Source of the DNA: Isoetes engelmannii
Lineage: Eukaryota; Streptophyta; Lycopodiopsida; Isoetales; Isoetaceae
Direction of reading: 5' to 3'
DNA: 21,007 bases
NCBI GenBank assembly: GCA_011763485.2
Contig: JAANSK020262716.1
Coordinates: forward strand, 1-21,007
The translations under genes and the position numbers were made by a program. The notes beneath the pieces were generated by a model, which searched no databases, was not told the origin of the DNA, and saw only the letters and a list, made by a program, of their open reading frames with translations. Shown here piece after piece: positions 9,150-19,599 of the stretch. How positions within the stretch are numbered: position 1 is the stretch's first letter; every line of letters starts with the position of its first letter.

Positions 9150-9800
9150 TTCCGTTCCTACCCAGGTGCTCTACCAACAAGTGATCACACGATTTGACTG
9201 CCCAGTTGAGTTGTCAGCAATCGAAGAGTTCATTTTGTCAATCACGCCATTTCAGCTCTCACTAAGTATCTGCAAATCCACCATAACAAGAGCACAGCAT
9301 ATCACCCGCAGGGCAATGGCTTGGCAAAAAGTACAAACAAAACATTGATTCATATGCTAAAGAAAATATGTGATCCAACACGTACCGACTAGCAGGAGAA
9401 TTTACCAATTGTTCTCTGGGCCTACAATACTACTTTCAAGGTTGCTACGGGGCAAACGCCATTTAAGCTGGTCTATGGGCAAGAGGCCATTCCGCCTTTC
9501 CAATTTCAGCTACTAGTCCTTCAGTTCAAACTTGTCAGTACTAGAAATCCTTCTGCTGCCCTTGCTGAAAGAGTCTAGAGCAGCTTGATGAAGTCCGTCG
9601 GGATGCATATTTACGTGTCCTGGCAGGGAAACGCCAAAGCCAGAAGTGGCATGATCAAAAGCTTCGCAAGATACTCTTTCGTATTGGTGACACTGTGCTT
9701 CTTTTTTATTCCAAATATCGCATCCATTCGGGCAAGTTAAAATTCAAATGGCTCGGACCCTTCCGCATTCAAGAAAATCCCCTTCCGCTATCCTTACTTT
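9150..9800 (+). mobile_element. Fossil Ty3/gypsy LTR retrotransposon, integrase fragment
   Basis: Plus-strand frames carry the second half of a Ty3/gypsy integrase: FDCPVEL, the AYNTT and FKLVYGQEA stretches near 9420-9490, and the family's C-terminal region near 9700-9780. The reading is interrupted several times and only this part of pol is present. No LTR pair, reverse transcriptase or gag was seen nearby, so it is a broken, probably old fragment. Age cannot be estimated without LTRs. Confidence 0.8.
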
Positions 9801-11670
9801 AAGTCATCAAATTGTTGGTTATGCTTACTTAAATAATCAAATTCTTGGTTCTACCCAGCCTTTAGATATAAAATGCTTATAAAATATGGTGCCTTTCCCT
9901 AGGCTTTTCAATATTTTTATATGGGACTTGCTATATATAGGTTTTAAGTGGCAACCGTTGCCAAAGAGTAGTTGAAAATGAATATGAATGGTCTTTTCAA
10001 ACATTACGATGCTTTAGGTAAGAGGCCCTCCTTTAGTTGCCATGTGCCTTGGTGCAGGAGGCAATTCTCTGCCACATAATTAAGCTTCAAATTGCGTTGG
10101 ATAGTCCTACCCTGATTGAAGATGTTACTTGAAAGGGCAAGCTGTTATAGCAAATTGGTCTTAGCAAAAAATATCTCGACTGATCTTCTTGAGGCATGAG
10201 CTTTAAGTTGAAGCTTTCTTGTGGCCTTTGGATTAGTGCCTACTTCTAAGGATAAAAGCTTGCAAAAGGATGTCCTCAAAACAAAGTGGGAAAAGACCCA
10301 AGTAGAGATTTCCAGTAGTTTGCTTAGTTAGTGGGGTTTCCCATGGACCCTGAGACCTGGATGCTTATCTGCTTCAAGGTTTCTGGGTTCCCGTGGATCA
10401 GAAAACCTCAAGAAATTTTCCTAAGAATCTGAGCCGCATGATGCATGGGGAATAAATATCAGCCTTTAGATCACATTCAGGTCCAAGACCTGTGCGCGAA
10501 GTAATCCAGATGAGATACTTTTTGTGGAGGTCGTAAACCTGATCCGTTGCCTGATCCGTTGCTGTAGATATCCTGGAAACCTCCAGGTCCGATGCTCATG
10601 GGAAACCCCCCTTATTATTTCTCCATTGGTTTTTCTAGAAAAAAAAGGTTAGTAAGTTCAACTCAACTCATGGTAAGCCTTCCACTTCTAGTTTCAGCAA
10701 TGCTTCTAAAGGCCTTCAAAGCAAAGACTTATAGCTCTCATAGATCGTAAACCATCAGTAGGTGGAAGTTCCTAGATGTTTTGCTATTTGTTTCTTTTAG
10801 GTAATTTTTAGGTCTTAAGGTTCTAGAGGCGCCGTTTAGAGCACCACAACGTTTTAACACTACACTACACAATACTTCATAACATGGTCAAATTGGAATT
10901 CAAAACGAGAAACAAAAGTGGTTGTGTAACCCATGCTTGCAGAGCATTTCCAAATGGGGGAAGACAATCCATTTGTGTCGTTTTTCCATACAGATTTGTG
11001 CCGATCTGTAACCAACAACCAGGTTGTGGCCCAGCAAAAGTTCCAAGATGCTAATAGCTAATGGAGCCTTATCTTGTCCTTGGAAGCATAAATGTCTGAA
11101 TTAGCTGGAGATCTGGACCCTTGGAGTATCTTGAGATCTAAACCTAAAGCATCCAGCATAAGGTAAATATTATGTACCCTTTAATCTCAACTTGCAGGTG
11201 AACATACACACTTTGTAAATTATACCAAAAAAACTTTTGATCTTGTTAAATTAGGTATGCAAAAATGGGTTTAGCTTTAGTTACTGGAAACTTAGTGTAA
11301 CAAAATTTCTTAAGTTCAACAATGAAGTTTGCCTAGATACACCTACACCCCAAAACAAAAAGATAGACAACCAACAAAAGTCTGCAACAACATCTGCCCC
11401 CATCAACACGAAATGATAAAACAAAAGCATGCAATCACACCTTTGGGGCATCAGAGGGCAACCCTCTGTGCACAACACCTTGTTTTTTTGTAGGCTATAG
11501 TTTCAAAAAGTTGATGAAATCGCTAAAGTTAATAAGAGTTTGCCAGAATAAACAACACATTGCTTTAAGACTTCTATCGATAGCAACAATCATAGTGTAT
11601 ATAATCTAATGTTGGAGAACGTTCTCATTCGATACAAATGATTAGAGTAAGAAATTGCATCTGAGCAAGA
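9801..11670. other. Intergenic DNA with no recognised gene
   Basis: I see no gene, RNA gene or clear transposon part. The only local structure is a 12-bp tandem pair (CCTGATCCGTTG, 10538-10561). Part of the stretch may be non-coding DNA of the neighbouring Ty3/gypsy fossil, but nothing shows this. The minus-strand open frame at 11281-11478 has no familiar motif. Confidence 0.5.
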
Positions 11671-11673
11671 ATT

Positions 11674-11978
11674 CATGGATCCCTTAGTTCCCATTCTTAA
11701 GTAGGTGATTTCGGATCAGCTCTCGGGATGATGGGTTGTTTTACTCTTTCTGAAATAGTAGACTCTCCAACTCTTTTTGCTCGTCTCACCCAATCATTAT
11801 TCCATTTTTGTGATATGAGATCTCATGCCACAATTGTTATTCATATTTTACTATCCCTTGGCGTTGTTGGAAATTCTGCACATGGATCCCTCAGTTCCCA
11901 TTCTTAACTTCATGATTATCCACAGTTGCCATCATGGGTCCCACAGTCTCCATTCTTAACTTCATGATCATACACAAT
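11674..11978. repeat. Three copies of an ATGGATCCC...CCATTCTTAA motif
   Basis: One copy lies at 11674-11700. Two more lie in tandem at 11882-11933 and 11934-11978 (period 52 bp) and also share AACTTCATGAT(T/C)AT. The copies differ by several bases, so the repeats are not recent. No function is apparent. Confidence 0.7.
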
Positions 11979-12457
11979 ACATAAAAGGGACAACAATAAG
12001 ACAAGATGGTCGTGGGAGGGAGTTATTTACATTACTGAAACAGTCCTGTTAATAGCATGCACACAAGAAAAAGACACAAGCACATAACTTGTTGACCAGG
12101 ACAGCCAAGACAAAGTTAGACCACAAAAGCAAGGAAAGAACTCAAGCCACGGTTTCTTGTTGACCACAACAAACTCCTTATCCTCCATGTTCCTATCCAC
12201 AAAGTTACCTTTCCAAATCAATAAGCAAAGATGTTCTTGAATATGGTGGTAGATTGATAACCTTTGTTTTGGTCCAAAGAGACTGTCATGCACATATATC
12301 TTACACAGCTATATTGTTACAGCGGTTGACATGCCAGCCTCAATACAAGTTCATATTGGTTATGCCATTGTGCACTTATTTTATTTTTACAATAGCTAAG
12401 CATCCCAATCATGCTCGATGATTTACTCTGCAAAAACACTCGGTACTTCAAAAGCTA

Positions 12458-14651
12458 TCAACTAATAGGCTGTCCAAGTGATTTTCTACATCTCACATAA
12501 GACACAACAACAGTAATATCATCCATCTTTCCTCCATAAAACCGAAATCCTGCATCCTGAGCAGCAGTAGAAAAGGGGGTTTGACGATTTCGATCTTGTG
12601 CCCGTAATCTAGCAAGATCAGCTATCCTTTCTGCAGTCACCTGAGGCCCCAGACCAGCCCTTCTCGAGTCTACCACCACGCTAGTCAGCTCATTGTCATA
12701 CAGGTTATCAAATAGGCCATCTGTTCCTGCAACAATAACATCACCATCTACTACTTGCAAAGAGAAGACCTGCAGAATATTATATATAGTTCAGACTGTG
12801 AATCGACAAAAGAATGTAAAAGCAACACAGAGAAAAATGAATACCTGGGCAGCACTTGGGGGGTCACTGCCACCATTTTCAAGCTGAAATGGAATATTGA
12901 AAAGATGTTGTTGGGGAGGCGATTTAAATATGGTCCTCCCACTGTGTACAACAATAAAGCCACTGTCTCCTAAATTTGCAGCTTGCAAACCCTATGTCGT
13001 TCATAGATTACATGAGAAACGTATTCATCAAACTTAAAACACTTGGTGAAAGAAAATTCTTACTTGTTCTGATAAAGCAAGAATACAAGCTGTAGAGGAG
13101 CCACGGCATTTTGTCTTTGCATGTGCCATGGCCAGCACTCTGGCTGGGTTGACATTTCCATTAGGTTCCTGTTGCACTGCTAACATGGACTGCAACATCA
13201 GTTCTCTTGCATATGCACCAGCATCAACACCCATATCGGCCCATCCACCTATGCCATCCGCAACCCCAATAACTCTAGCATCGGTGGATATGAAATAGGC
13301 ATCTTCACCACCCTTTTCCTGCTTATCAGGATGGGGGAGACAGCAAGCGCCTGATTGAAGAATTAACGGGTTGCTTCCATCGATATTCCTGCAATCAGGA
13401 AAGGAATCATCAAGCACATAAAATTGAACTACAAAAGCAATAACACAGAAAAGAAACTATATCTGCAAATGAATTTACAACCATTCCCTGCTACGTTAAG
13501 GTTCACCAGTAATAATTACATTTCAGAAGGTTATGTCAAACAACAATCACATTCCCATCAAGAAAGAATGCCAGTTCAAAGTGAAGGAAAAATAACAAGT
13601 GCGTAAAGGCATTGACAATCATTCTGCATATGGCTGCGCAATGCAGCTACTGGTTTTCCAAATATATGCATAAAAACTGTCATGGCACGGACTTTGCTTT
13701 GGACAGTCTTTTCTGTTGCCAAACCTACTGTAGCTTTTATACCAATATTTTTCTGCTTGCAAGTCACTCCTGTTACAACTAATTAGCTCAAACAGAAAGA
13801 GTAACTATTGAAACACAAAGCTTTATCTTTAGATGCCTAAGATGAACAGCAGAAACGTTAATTTATTGACACTGAACCGGGCATAGAACCTATTCTATGC
13901 AGCTAAATAAAAATTAAGCAACGGACTTAGAAAGAAGTCTTCAAATTGTATCTCACCTGTCAGAGCAACTGCCATTGCCTTCACTATTTAAAATGTCTAG
14001 ACATGAACTTGGCGAAGCAAACCCTGCTTCTTTATAACTGGCATCATGTAGAGACTTGATAAGTGGCTGATTCCGTGATTGAGAGAATCCATGTCGGAAC
14101 CTAAGAAGATGAAAAGCAACTGAACGCCTCAAAATGTCAGAATACACGACTGTCTTGTTATGACCTTCCATGTGATTTCTGTTTTCCATCAATCTTATCA
14201 GTGGGTCTTTTCCTTCCCTTGATGCACTAGTCCTGTAACTTTCATGAGTTTTGCCCAAGAGATTCACTTGGATAGAAGATGAACTTCTTTCAGATGCAAT
14301 GCTCCAACTAAACGATTCTCTACTGTCCACCAACAGCTGCCAGGCATTATAGCTGCAGCTCTGCCAAGCTGGTCCAAATACTGATGGAGTTGCAAAAGGA
14401 GAAAGAGCCTCACATACTGAAAGACTAGAGCTGCTTTCCTCGGTATCATAGCCCTTTGGGCCCGCTGATGATGTAGCTCTTCTATGTCTTATAGACCTGC
14501 TGGCGGAAGATTGCTCAGATTCAAGTACATGGAAACACTTGGATGAAGTTTTCTTTCTAAACAAGACTCCTAGTCCACTCTGCTGATCCGAAAATGAGTG
14601 TTTATTACGTGCACTTGCTGCCAGCTTCCAAAATCCATTAGGGGAGGGCAT
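12458..14651 (-). CDS. Protein phosphatase 2C of the PPTC7 / Arabidopsis PP2C-55 type, four exons
   Basis: The enzyme should remove phosphate from Ser/Thr residues with two Mn/Mg ions; relatives work in mitochondria or plastids. On the minus strand the exons are 14651-13957, 13388-13064, 12991-12845 and 12769-12458: 1479 nt, 492 residues. Introns of 568, 72 and 75 bp are GT-AG and keep the frame. The first 230 residues are Ser-rich and variable, beginning MPSPNGFWKLAASARNK, which fits an organelle-targeting extension. The phosphatase core follows: GGEDAYF (258-264), GVADGIGGW (273-281), RGSSTAC (327-333), NLGDSGF (346-352), AGTDGLFDNLY (403-413) and GGKMDDIT (468-475). All metal-binding Asp residues expected for the family are present (Asp261, 276, 349, 406, 472/473). 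The protein ends shortly after the last motif, as in relatives. The gene looks intact. Mitochondrion or plastid cannot be decided by eye. Confidence 0.92.
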
Positions 14652-14654
14652 TTT

Positions 14655-14938
14655 CTAGCATAAGGAATGAATTAAAATCATAATCGATTAGGTCATCTAT
14701 GAGGACTAGTCATGTCCCCCATCATCTGTTTTATCATCAGATTCTTTCAAAATATACAATCCGTTCTCTGCTATTTTTTATTGATTTTCCCACTGAGGTT
14801 ATTCGCAAGCCCATTTGAGCTGAATAGAATTGAACAATAAGAGAAAGCTGGGGTTGAAAATCATGTTTGCGACATATATCCAACCGCACCAATTTCAACC
14901 CAAATTGGGTCTTCCGATGAAGAAGCAAAGGAACATAC
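14655..14938 (-). other. Likely intron in the PP2C 5' UTR
   Basis: On the minus strand a good donor (ATATAAG/GTATGT, intron first base 14938) and an acceptor (TATGCTAG/AAAATG, last intron base 14655) bracket 284 bp immediately before the PP2C start codon, leaving three untranslated bases before the ATG. The upstream 5' UTR exon would lie around 14939-15000. Leader introns are common in plants. This is inferred from splice-site appearance only. Confidence 0.5.
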
Positions 14939-15082
14939 CTTATATCGAAAATTTGACGCGAAGTTCAAATTTGAGAGCAGATTAGGGCGCAAAAATCAGG
15001 GCAGGATTCTTGAGTCCCATGAACACATTGCCACATGAAAAACGACTGTGCCACTTGTAGACAAGGAAGAAGGATCTGCCAC

Positions 15083-15089
15083 TGACGTC
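15083..15089. promoter_or_regulatory. TGACGTC, possible bZIP site before the PP2C gene
   Basis: TGACGTC matches the core recognised by plant TGA/bZIP factors and lies 432 bp upstream of the PP2C start codon, roughly 100 bp before the presumed 5' UTR exon. A 7-bp match is easily met by chance. Confidence 0.2.
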
Positions 15090-15370
15090 TCGCCTTTGGA
15101 CTCTTCTTCCATAGCCAACACTCCAGTGTGCCCCTTTGGAAGATGAACGATCGAAACCGTCTGTTTAACGAGGAAAAATCCAGGCCGTTGGTTATTTGTC
15201 AGTGAACACTAGGCATTATAGTATTTATCCGGGCCTAGTCAGCTAGCCTATATGTGGATCATTTACTAGTTTTTTATCATAGGACTGTAAATTTCGTGTT
15301 ATCTTTCTATAAAGGGTCCAAAAAAGATATTTTCACGGGTTTTTTTTTTTTAAGAATAGAATAAAATAAG

Positions 15371-15410
15371 ACTTTTATCGTCCATGGAGGCCAATTGGCC
15401 TATGGGACCT
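15371..15410 (-). mobile_element. Second copy of the LINE/SINE-like palindromic tail
   Basis: The core from ACTTTTATCGTCCATGG through the palindrome AGGCCAATTGGCCT to ATGGGA matches the copy at 1727-1766 almost base for base. On the minus strand it is followed by an A/T tail of TTATT-like units (15355-15370). The two copies have unrelated flanks, so this is a dispersed element and not a segmental duplication. Confidence 0.5.
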
Positions 15411-16230
15411 ATACAAGACAAACAACAAGCGTATTACGACTCCGATGAAAAAAACCCCTGGGGAAAAATCGTGGGAAAGGTATAAATATTTGGGGTCGTT
15501 TAAAATTAGGTTTTGCATGGTTTATTATAGGGAAGTTTAATTGTGCATGTTCCCTTCTATTTTGGGTCTTGAATTGCTGGATCTTGCCGCCGGATCTGCC
15601 TATTTTGTCGTTGCAAGACAGGTCGCTTAGGAAAGACTAAGGTTTGTGGACCTTCCGGAAGAGGCGAGGAGTTCTGTTGTGTGGCAGGCACTGAAAAGAA
15701 CGCTTCCTCAAAAACGAGATACTTCCTGATAAACGAAGTATCGTTTCCTTGCAAACTGTTATTTCGTTTTGCGTTTCCAGTGTTTTGGTCACTGCCGCTT
15801 TGGTTTCAGGCCGCTGCCTGCTTTAATTTCTGCTTTGGATTCTTGCTGGCAAGGAGGCTTGTTGCGCCTCTGTGGGAGCACGTCATCTTCTGTGGGATTC
15901 CCATGTATTTATTGTTTGTATGGCAGGAACAAGGCTTTCTGAACAGGGCTTTCTTGGATGGATGCTACAATGCTATTTCTTTGCAAATACTGGTGTGGTT
16001 TTCACGAGGGGTTCAACTCCCGGGCTAGTAAAATTAGTTTGAGAGGGTTTCACCGGAGCTGCTAAGCTTGATTTCTTCTGCACAAGTAGTTTTTGAGGGT
16101 TCCACCGGAGCTGCTAAGGTTCAAGGTCTGGTTTGGGCGAACACTATAGCATTAATGCCAAACGATATCTTTTTATAGCACTAAAGCCAAAATAAGATGA
16201 TAATATGTGCGATCTAGAGCGTCGCTTTTA
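15411..16230. other. Repeat-rich stretch with one unassigned open frame
   Basis: A plus-strand frame is open from 15681 to 16028 (115 codons, rich in Phe, Leu and Trp, hydrophobic), but it has no domain I recognise and could be the shadow of transposon-derived DNA. Nothing else was recognised except the 52-bp repeat at 16043-16118. Confidence 0.3.
16043..16118. repeat. 52-bp spaced direct repeat with CACCGGAGCTGCTAAG
   Basis: GAGGGTTTCACCGGAGCTGCTAAG (24 bp) at 16043-16066 recurs at 16095-16118 with one change (TTT to TTC). The period is 52 bp; the intervening 28 bp is not repeated after the second copy. Confidence 0.8.
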
Positions 16231-16233
16231 TTG

Positions 16234-17010
16234 TTTTTTTTTTTGAAGGATGAAAGCAAAGAGTTTATTAATCAGCTATAAGCATTACAAAATGTACGTG
16301 TCTCATTAACTGTGTAAGCACACGAAAGAGCCACAGGAACAAGAGCCTAAAGCACAATGCGCTTACTCCAGAATATGAGACTAATGATAAGAACCAATTT
16401 GAAGGTGATGAATCCACCCTCACCTCTGGATCAAGGGAGGAACACTTATAAGCCATCAGTATAACGCCGCGAGCAGTTGAGTAAGTGCCATGAAAAATAT
16501 GTTGCATGCGATGCTCCTATATTGACCAGAGGAGCCAACCAGAGCCAAGATGGAATGCCCTCTGTCGAACTGGGGGCCAGGCATTAGGGTAGGAAGCCAG
16601 CAGGATGCATTGGCAATCCAATACACTATTAAATAAACCTTGTAGCCAGGTCCACGCCGGCTGAACTTCAGGACAAGAGAAAAAGCAATGCTCAAGAGTT
16701 TCCCTGTCTGAAATGTAAATCGTGCATACTGCAAATATGCGAGGATCATAGCGATGCCTGAAGGCGTTAACACGCAGGCACCTATGAATGATTTGCCACC
16801 GAAGTACCGAGACCTTGGGTGGAGCAGTGTGTCCCAGATCCAACGCCATGTACGCCGCAAATTGCATTGCGGAACTTGCAGGTGCCACCCATTTGGCAGT
16901 GGGAGGGGTTGTGGTGCTAAGAGGAGGCGATATACTGAGCTGACAAAGTGCTTTCCTGTATGAACATTTTCGTGACAGCCCCAGGGCTTTTATTGTGTTT
17001 GACAAGTTTT
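16234..17010 (-). mobile_element. 5'-truncated LINE (L1-type) with poly(A) tail
   Basis: The minus strand carries the end of a LINE ORF2. The zinc-binding domain that follows the reverse transcriptase is readable in one frame: LRWQIIHRCL, then VCTIYISDRETLEHCFFSCPE and WTWLQG (about 16860-16640). One expected Cys of the zinc site is replaced by Tyr (VCTIY where CxxC is usual). The frame ends at LLWSI (16517) and continues with a shift as RMQHIFHGTYSTARG, so at least one frameshift is present. An 11-base T run on the plus strand (16234-16244) is the poly(A) tail and marks the 3' end. The reverse transcriptase and endonuclease are missing, as expected for 5' truncation. The 5' boundary is approximate, and no target-site duplication was identified. 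Confidence 0.8.
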
Positions 17011-17074
17011 TCCTAGTCTCTTCTTCTTATCTAACTTTTATTGCCTAATTCTAGCTTCTTCTAAACATTGTTGT

Positions 17075-18041
17075 TCATGTTGTAATCTGGCCAATACCAT
17101 CTTCAGATGTGGCATAAAGCTTGCCTTTCAGAGTCTCAAGTAATTTTAACCTCTTAGACTTAGGTCTATTATTGCTAGTTGAAAGAACATTAGAAGCATG
17201 ATCGGGGCTCGTTGAATCCATGCTTGTGTCGGTAGGAGGATTTGGTTGAGTAGAGACTAATGCTGCTAGAGCAGCAAAGTCCATTTTCAGCTGGAACTAC
17301 AACAAGAACATGTCAATTTAGTAAATATAATATGAAGTCAAAATCAAATGAATTTAGAAAGTTTTAAACAGCATATATTACCTTGATCATCCATCACATT
17401 GTTCTAGTACACTTGCATCAATCACGCACCTGCACATTCCAATTATATTAAGAACGATGTTGCAATAAAAATTACATTTGAGAAAAGGAATTTACCTCCA
17501 TTAATTGTATATGCATTAGTTTGTTCTTGATCAGAGTCTACTTCATCAACATCTACTTCATCATGAGTTGCAATTGAACTAAAAGCAAATGTTCTTGTTG
17601 TTGCTGCAGCTATCTTTTCTACCTCTATCTTATCTGCAAGTGGATCAGCTTGTATCCTTGGAGATTCCCAAGTTTAGGTTCCATCCTTAAAACCAGCATA
17701 AATGTTTGAGTGGGTAAGAGCTTGAATCAAGAATAAGAAACAATGGTTGCCAAATCCTCTTTACTTGATGCCACACCAAATTGGGCGTACACTAAGCTTG
17801 CGCTCAACTTCCTAAATGAGTGTTTGAATGGTCTAAAACACGCCACATCTAGTGGTTGTAATCTATATGATGTATGAGGGAGCAATTGCACAATGTGCAA
17901 ACCTATATCTCTTGCCTTGAGTATAGTAGCCATGTTAACATTTCTACCATGTCCACCACAAACTAAAAGATGTGGTCTGTCTTTACTTACCCCCCAAGCA
18001 TTGTAACCTGAAATGGTCAAGCCAAGCCACAAACAGCTCAT
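17075..18041 (-). pseudogene. Pogo-like (DDE_1) DNA transposase remnant
   Basis: The frame 18041-17727 reads WLGLTISGYNAWGVSKDRPH then LLVCGGHGRNV, VQLLPHTSYRLQPLDVACF and PFKHSFRK. This is the DDE_1 endonuclease region of Tc1/mariner-related pogo/Tigger/jerky transposases, which cut and paste DNA. The catalytic Asp normally found in the DGH motif is Gly (GGHG), so the enzyme would be inactive. A continuation in other frames toward 17500 reads HSNIYAGFKDGT, PLADKIEVEKIAAATT and DEVDVDEVDSD, which fits the acidic C-terminal part. A last piece (17284-17075, with RPKSKRLKLLETLKGK) may be a further exon. The N-terminal DNA-binding domain and terminal inverted repeats were not identified. Confidence 0.75.
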
Positions 18042-18435
18042 TTATATCTAGGCCTTCTTCTGACTACACTTGGTTCACAACCTGCAATCAAGTTCTGGTT
18101 ATTTATACATTTGTCGGGGTGGAGATGTGCAATTTGACTTCCAACATGTACGATTATCAACGCGGATGGCAAGTAAATGTTCATTATAGTGTATGTCTTA
18201 GAAGCTTCCAACCCCCATGTTCTAGGCTGTGTTTGATCTTTTTGAACAAAGTAGCTTCCTTCAGTTCTAATAATTTCATTACTATAGAGAAAAGTAAATA
18301 AATTTTCTATTTCAGATGTTTGATATGACTCTTTTTTTTTCATAGGTGTCAAAGAATCAATTCTAAGTTCACTTTTGAGTACAATTACCTCGAAGAATAA
18401 GAGTATACATGTAATCTCAAATGTATCTTAAGTAT
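18042..18435. other. Stretch upstream of the transposase remnant, nothing firm
   Basis: Open frames on both strands (17972-18301 + and 18352-18038 -) show no recognised motif. It may hold the eroded middle part of the pogo-like element, since the transposase frame starts abruptly at 18041, but I cannot match it to the family. Confidence 0.3.
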
Positions 18436-18487
18436 CCCCTCCCTCTCCCCCCCCCCCAAAAAAAAGGGGGGGGAGGGGTGGGAGGGG
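18436..18487. repeat. C-run/G-run foldback with G-quadruplex pattern
   Basis: A CCCCTCCCTCT tract with an 11-C run, eight A, then a G-rich tract with runs of 8, 4, 3 and 4 G separated by single bases (18466-18487). The halves are nearly inverted complements and could pair as a hairpin, or the G-rich strand could form a quadruplex. Assembly errors are common in such tracts. Confidence 0.8.
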
Positions 18488-18732
18488 AACCTAGCAGAAA
18501 CACAAGCTTGGAAAGGAGAGTTTGGGTTGCGGAAGGCATTGTGTCACCGAAGGCATTGCCCTGCACTTGTTTTGCTATAAGAAGTTGCTATTGTACCATA
18601 GAAGCAACATGTTATAGGACATTTGACACAAATCGTAGGAGAAGCTTGCCGGTGTCCTTATATGCATTATATATGCATGTATAAAAATATTCCATCCAAG
18701 ATATCATCAAGCTCCCAAGTTCTAGCAAACTT

Positions 18733-18969
18733 TTTTTGTAGGCAACACTTATGGTACTGATACGTAACTTATATGCAAATGATGTAGTGTTATTGTCTTG
18801 GACAATAGACAGACTACAAAAACTTCTTTGCACTCTTGAGGATTTCTGTAAACACACAGTCATGGTGGTCAACAAAGGCAAAACAAAGGCCATGGTAGTA
18901 GGATCACGACAAAAGATTGAAATGAAGCGAGATGGGAAATTTTTGGAGCTAGTGTGTCAGTATAAAGAA
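18733..18969 (+). mobile_element. LINE reverse transcriptase fragment
   Basis: The plus frame reads LYANDVVLLSW, RLQKLLCTLEDFC, VMVVNKGKTKAMVVG and GKFLELVCQYK. This is the palm segment of a non-LTR reverse transcriptase: the catalytic YADD box followed by the VN-x-x-KTK motif. Here the box is YAND, so one catalytic Asp is lost. Upstream and downstream parts of ORF2 are absent. Similarity ends at about 18969, exactly where the 139-bp hairpin begins. It is unrelated in position and orientation to the minus-strand LINE at 16234-17010. Confidence 0.75.
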
Positions 18970-19108
18970 GGAGTAATTTCAATGGCCTTAAGATTTCTGC
19001 AGAAAATTTTGAGCTGACCTGGCAGGCCACGAGCGGCAGAGCCGCGAGTGGTGCTGCCACGTCTGCTCAAAATTTCCTGCAGAAATGTTATGGCCATTGA
19101 AATTCTCC
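18970..19108. repeat. 139-bp near-perfect hairpin (foldback element or hairpin RNA locus)
   Basis: The outer arms 18975-19014 and 19065-19104 are inverted copies matching at 37 of 40 positions, and the match extends outward through GGAG/CTCC after a one-base bulge. The 50-bp centre is also self-complementary: TGGCAG with CTGCCA, GCCAC with GTGG(T), and GCGGC-AGA-GCCGC at the tip with a 3-nt loop. The whole would fold into one long rod. The arms contain AAATTTTGAGC and a PstI-like CTGCAG. It could be a foldback MITE, or the source of small RNAs; the sequence cannot separate these. Confidence 0.85.
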
Positions 19109-19560
19109 AACGAAATTTCAAGCACCTTGAAATTTGGCCCGTTCTTGAGGCCAGAATGGTTAATTTAGGTTGCTTTAGGAAGTTCTTGCCAGATTTTGAT
19201 GATTTGGGTGCAGTTCTTGTGGCCAGAATGGGAAGATTTTTGCCTGATTTTGATGAAGTCTGGGGCTGGTGCAGGCTGGAGACTTGGGTGCAATAGAGGT
19301 TGATACAGAGCTGAGATCAACAAACCTGCTAAATAGAAAATAGAAACAGAGAGACTAGGCAAGCGCCGCCCACAGATTCGGCAGGCTATCAACATAGGAT
19401 TTCAAATTATAAAAACTAGTTGAAAAGGGCCGAAATTTCAAGGCGAGTGGTGCCGCCAGGTCACCTCAAAATTTCAAACAAAAATTTCAACGATGAGAGA
19501 GATTCTCCGACGAAATTCTTAAGCAGCTTGAAATTTGCTGTAACAGTTCTTGAGGAGCTC
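19044..19560. repeat. Direct repeat of the hairpin's right half, about 399 bp apart
   Basis: The stretch from GCGAGTGGTG at 19044 through CTCAAAATTTC, a CTCC(A/G)ACGAAATT stretch and CTTGAAATTTG to GTTCTTGAGG (to about 19150) recurs in diverged form from 19443 to about 19555. The second copy lacks the matching left arm and so cannot fold like the first. Between them, a 72-bp unit starting GTTCTTG(A/T)GGCCAGAATGG is repeated at 19141 and 19213. Confidence 0.65.
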
Positions 19561-19599
19561 TTCAGACCTGAGCAAGCTCTGTGTCAGGGAAAATTTTAA

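Noticed and set aside
12027-12293. 88-codon minus-strand open frame downstream of the PP2C gene
   Set aside because: No recognised motif, and it lies where the PP2C 3' UTR is expected; probably chance.
15235-15269. Possible third Helitron end (imperfect hairpin GGCCTAG...CTAGCC followed by ACTAGT)
   Set aside because: The stem needs a bulge, the gap to CTAG is longer than usual, and the sequence does not resemble the two ends at 2594 and 3978.
16003-16026. GGTTCAACTCC, a perfect match to an RNA polymerase III box B, as a tRNA or SINE head
   Set aside because: No box A was found at the right distance upstream, the surrounding arms do not pair as a tRNA T-arm, and no cloverleaf can be drawn.
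19048-19296. 82-codon plus-strand frame with repeated FLPDFD
   Set aside because: The protein repeat simply reflects the 72-bp DNA repeat; no start context, splice partner or known domain supports a gene.
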